The notes below the pieces were generated by a model. It was not told where the DNA came from and made no database searches. It saw only the letters and a program-made list of their open reading frames with translations. From the NCBI RefSeq assembly GCF_040954835.1, contig NC_090698.1:28573501-28637500 (forward strand): DNA of 64,000 nucleotides, read 5' to 3'. The translations under genes were made by a program, and so were the position numbers. This document shows positions 61,800 to 64,000 of the stretch, one piece after another. Origin of the DNA: Lepisosteus oculatus (lineage: Eukaryota > Chordata > Actinopteri > Semionotiformes > Lepisosteidae). Each line of letters opens with the position of its first letter. Within the stretch, counting starts at the first letter, position 1.

Positions 61800-64000
61800 A
61801 CAGTATGTACAGTTTTGTTGTTAATTCACAATGAATTTGCAAGATTTTAAATCTTGGTTTGGATGAAAAGCTGGTTTAGATTCTAGGTGTGTACTGTATG
61901 AATAGAGAAATCTAAATGATTAAGCAGCACACCATGCAGTCTGCACACTGTTCAAATTAAAATATATATGAACACAGTAATGGATGAGTTTGTTGTTTTC
62001 TTTTTGTATATTTAACTTTGATGGACTATCTGTGTCTTATGGCCTTGCATTTCTCTTTAGGACTTTTTGCATGTGCTGTAACAAGATCCTTCTGACAGTA
62101 TGCCCAAAAAAGACATTCCAAATTGACATCTCTCAGATTCTTTATTTTGATGCTGGGTATCTCATGTCGGGAACTCAGTGATTCAATTCTTTTTCAAAAT
62201 ATATATTTATATCTTACTTTTATCCCCAGGTTCAACAGTTCAACACCATGTATTTTTTTAATGTCCATGCACCGCATAACTATTTTAGATTCCTCCTGAT
62301 AATAGCCCAAGATAATGTTACACTGATGGCCAAAACAAAAAACATAATGGACAGGATTTGTTCATACACGTTCATTTTACATAAATCAAACCCATGGTGC
62401 CACAGAAGTAATTGTATTGTATACTTTTCGAATAAAGGTTGGACATAGGTTTAGCACATAAATTTATATTACTGTGTTTTAAAAACGTTATCAGTCTGTC
62501 GTAACTGTCTGGGAAAAGGGATTTCTGTCACTTAGGATATTTCCCTTGAAATTTGTATTACTAGTTCAAAAAAACTATTAATAAATAAAACAACTGTTTT
62601 AATTTGCTCTTAAACACCAATGATTTAGTGTACAGTATATGTATTATATATAATACTATTCTAATTCACTATAAGAGAAATAGGCTATAGCTATAGACCT
62701 AAAGAAGTCAAGGCTATGCAGCATAATAAAACAGTTAATGCACTTGAGCTTTAGTACTAATAGAACTAAACTGCAATTTTTGTATTCATTGATCATCTTC
62801 CCTTCTATCAGCCAAGCACACCCTGCAGCAACTGCAGTCTATATATTATCCTGTCTTGTTGCAGCAATGGCATTTGAAGTCATAAGACTCTCTCAAGAGG
62901 GTAGACAGTTCAGACCACACCTGGAGCAGTCACTTTTATCATCAGGTTTGGACCTTTTACAAAGCAAGTCACCCCAGAGAACTTGATGATGTCTTCAGGA
63001 TGAAAGTATGTGGGGGTATCTGGTAACTAGATTAAAAGTTGTCTCCCATGGTGACTGGTCTAGTCAACAGTCTGGTACATTCAGCCTTGACTGACAGCCT
63101 CAGTGGCTGGCTAGGGAATATCTGGACACAAAAGAACTGTCTGTTGCATAGCATAGCCATCTCTGAAAATGAAAAATAGAGATAACACCTTTTAGAAAGC
63201 AAGAAGTCAGGAGTATAATAAAATAGACCCTAGATCCTCAACCTCTACTGTAAATCTTATTTCATGGAATTGTATTTGTATATTTGTTTGAAGTTTTGAT
63301 TGCTGAAATTATAAATCCTATTCCAAGACAAGGCCACCAGCTGTTCCACCCAGAATAAAATTTGGTTTACATTTTTAAAACAACATTCAGAAGATTACAT
63401 CTAGATCTCTACTTGAAAATATTCTTGTTACATAACCAATACTCAGTGATTAGTGATGAAGGCCTAGCATGAATTTGCTTCAATAAAACTAGCAATACAA
63501 TCAAATTTGGTTTGAATAAAAAATATTAAACTAGATAAAAAGAATTGAACTAGATTTGTTTTCTGGAAATGTGTTTCTTTAAGACATAAAAAGGTCCCAA
63601 GGTATTAGAGTGCAATAGTGTTTCCTGTAAAACAGGAAGTTGGTATTTTAAGATATATTTTAAGGAAACAGCAACTCTCAAGAACTACTGCAGTAATCTA
63701 TCATTTCCAATGTGAATCTTTCTCACATGTTGGTTGAGTGCATATTCAGGGGTTAGAAAATAGGTTAATCTTTCTAAAGATAAAGTCTCCTGCACACACA
63801 CAACCATTTCAGTAGTTCTGACTCATAAAGGTGAAGATACATGATTCAAAACACACGCTTCATTGAGGGAACTTGATTGACTGAGCAGAAATGACAGCCC
63901 TCACCCCCCATTATTGAAGGATGAACCAGAGAGCTGCTGCAAGGACAATGATGGGTTGGAGGGAGTGAAACAAAAACAAAGCATGTCCAAGCTAGTCAGC
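61800..64000. other. Downstream intergenic DNA, no gene recognised
   Basis: AT-rich sequence with short frames only. The longest (62,738-62,986, 82 codons, plus strand) has no domain I recognise and no supporting splice or start evidence. No RNA gene or clear repeat was found. Confidence 0.5.

Noticed and set aside
62738..62986. 82-codon frame near the right edge
   Set aside because: No domain, splice partner or favourable context was seen. It is plausible as chance in 64 kb, though an unrecognised exon cannot be fully excluded.

Overview
The window is vertebrate genomic DNA, most likely from a ray-finned fish. It is AT-rich, intron-rich and full of fish-type repeats: a tRNA-headed SINE family, a 5S-rRNA-derived SINE, Tc1-like transposons and an L2/CR1-type LINE relic. 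I cannot name the species. The only protein-coding gene I can support is PIK3R1, the class IA PI3-kinase regulatory subunit p85alpha, on the + strand. Fifteen coding exons were joined by splice consensus and reading phase; they give a 724-residue product, the same length as human p85alpha.

Layout: 1-7,680 is upstream intergenic sequence with repeat copies. 7,680-8,203 is a CpG-rich stretch holding the probable untranslated exon 1 and promoter. 10,786-11,539 is exon 2 (5'UTR, SH3 domain, first proline-rich segment). A 25.7-kb intron follows; it holds a TA-flanked Tc1 MITE, a composite minisatellite of about 36 copies, a degenerate LINE, a 5S-derived SINE and a candidate extra first coding exon at 31,971-32,115. 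Exons 3-7 (37,273-41,450) encode the BH/RhoGAP-like domain. The private first exons of p50alpha (ending 45,212) and p55alpha (46,897-47,002) lie between exons 7 and 8. Exons 8-16 (48,345-51,944) encode nSH2, iSH2 and cSH2 and serve every isoform. A long 3'UTR follows, with a SINE inside it. From 56,631 on there is a TA-flanked Tc1-like element, further SINE copies, a second decayed Tc1-like element, and no recognisable gene to the end.

How it works together: the first exons all end in phase 1, so different promoters can feed one body. p85alpha carries SH3 and BH; p55alpha and p50alpha carry short private N-termini before the SH2 core. The candidate exon at 31,971 has the same phase. It has an in-frame stop just upstream, a strong start context, and an upstream cluster with an RFX X-box-like site, two inverted CCAAT boxes 32 bp apart and a TATA-like box. 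It would give a 662-residue form that keeps BH but replaces SH3 with a new 48-residue head. It is the most interesting item here. Next come two 5S-SINE copies that each carry a CTCF-like motif and flank this promoter, and the G-rich minisatellite.
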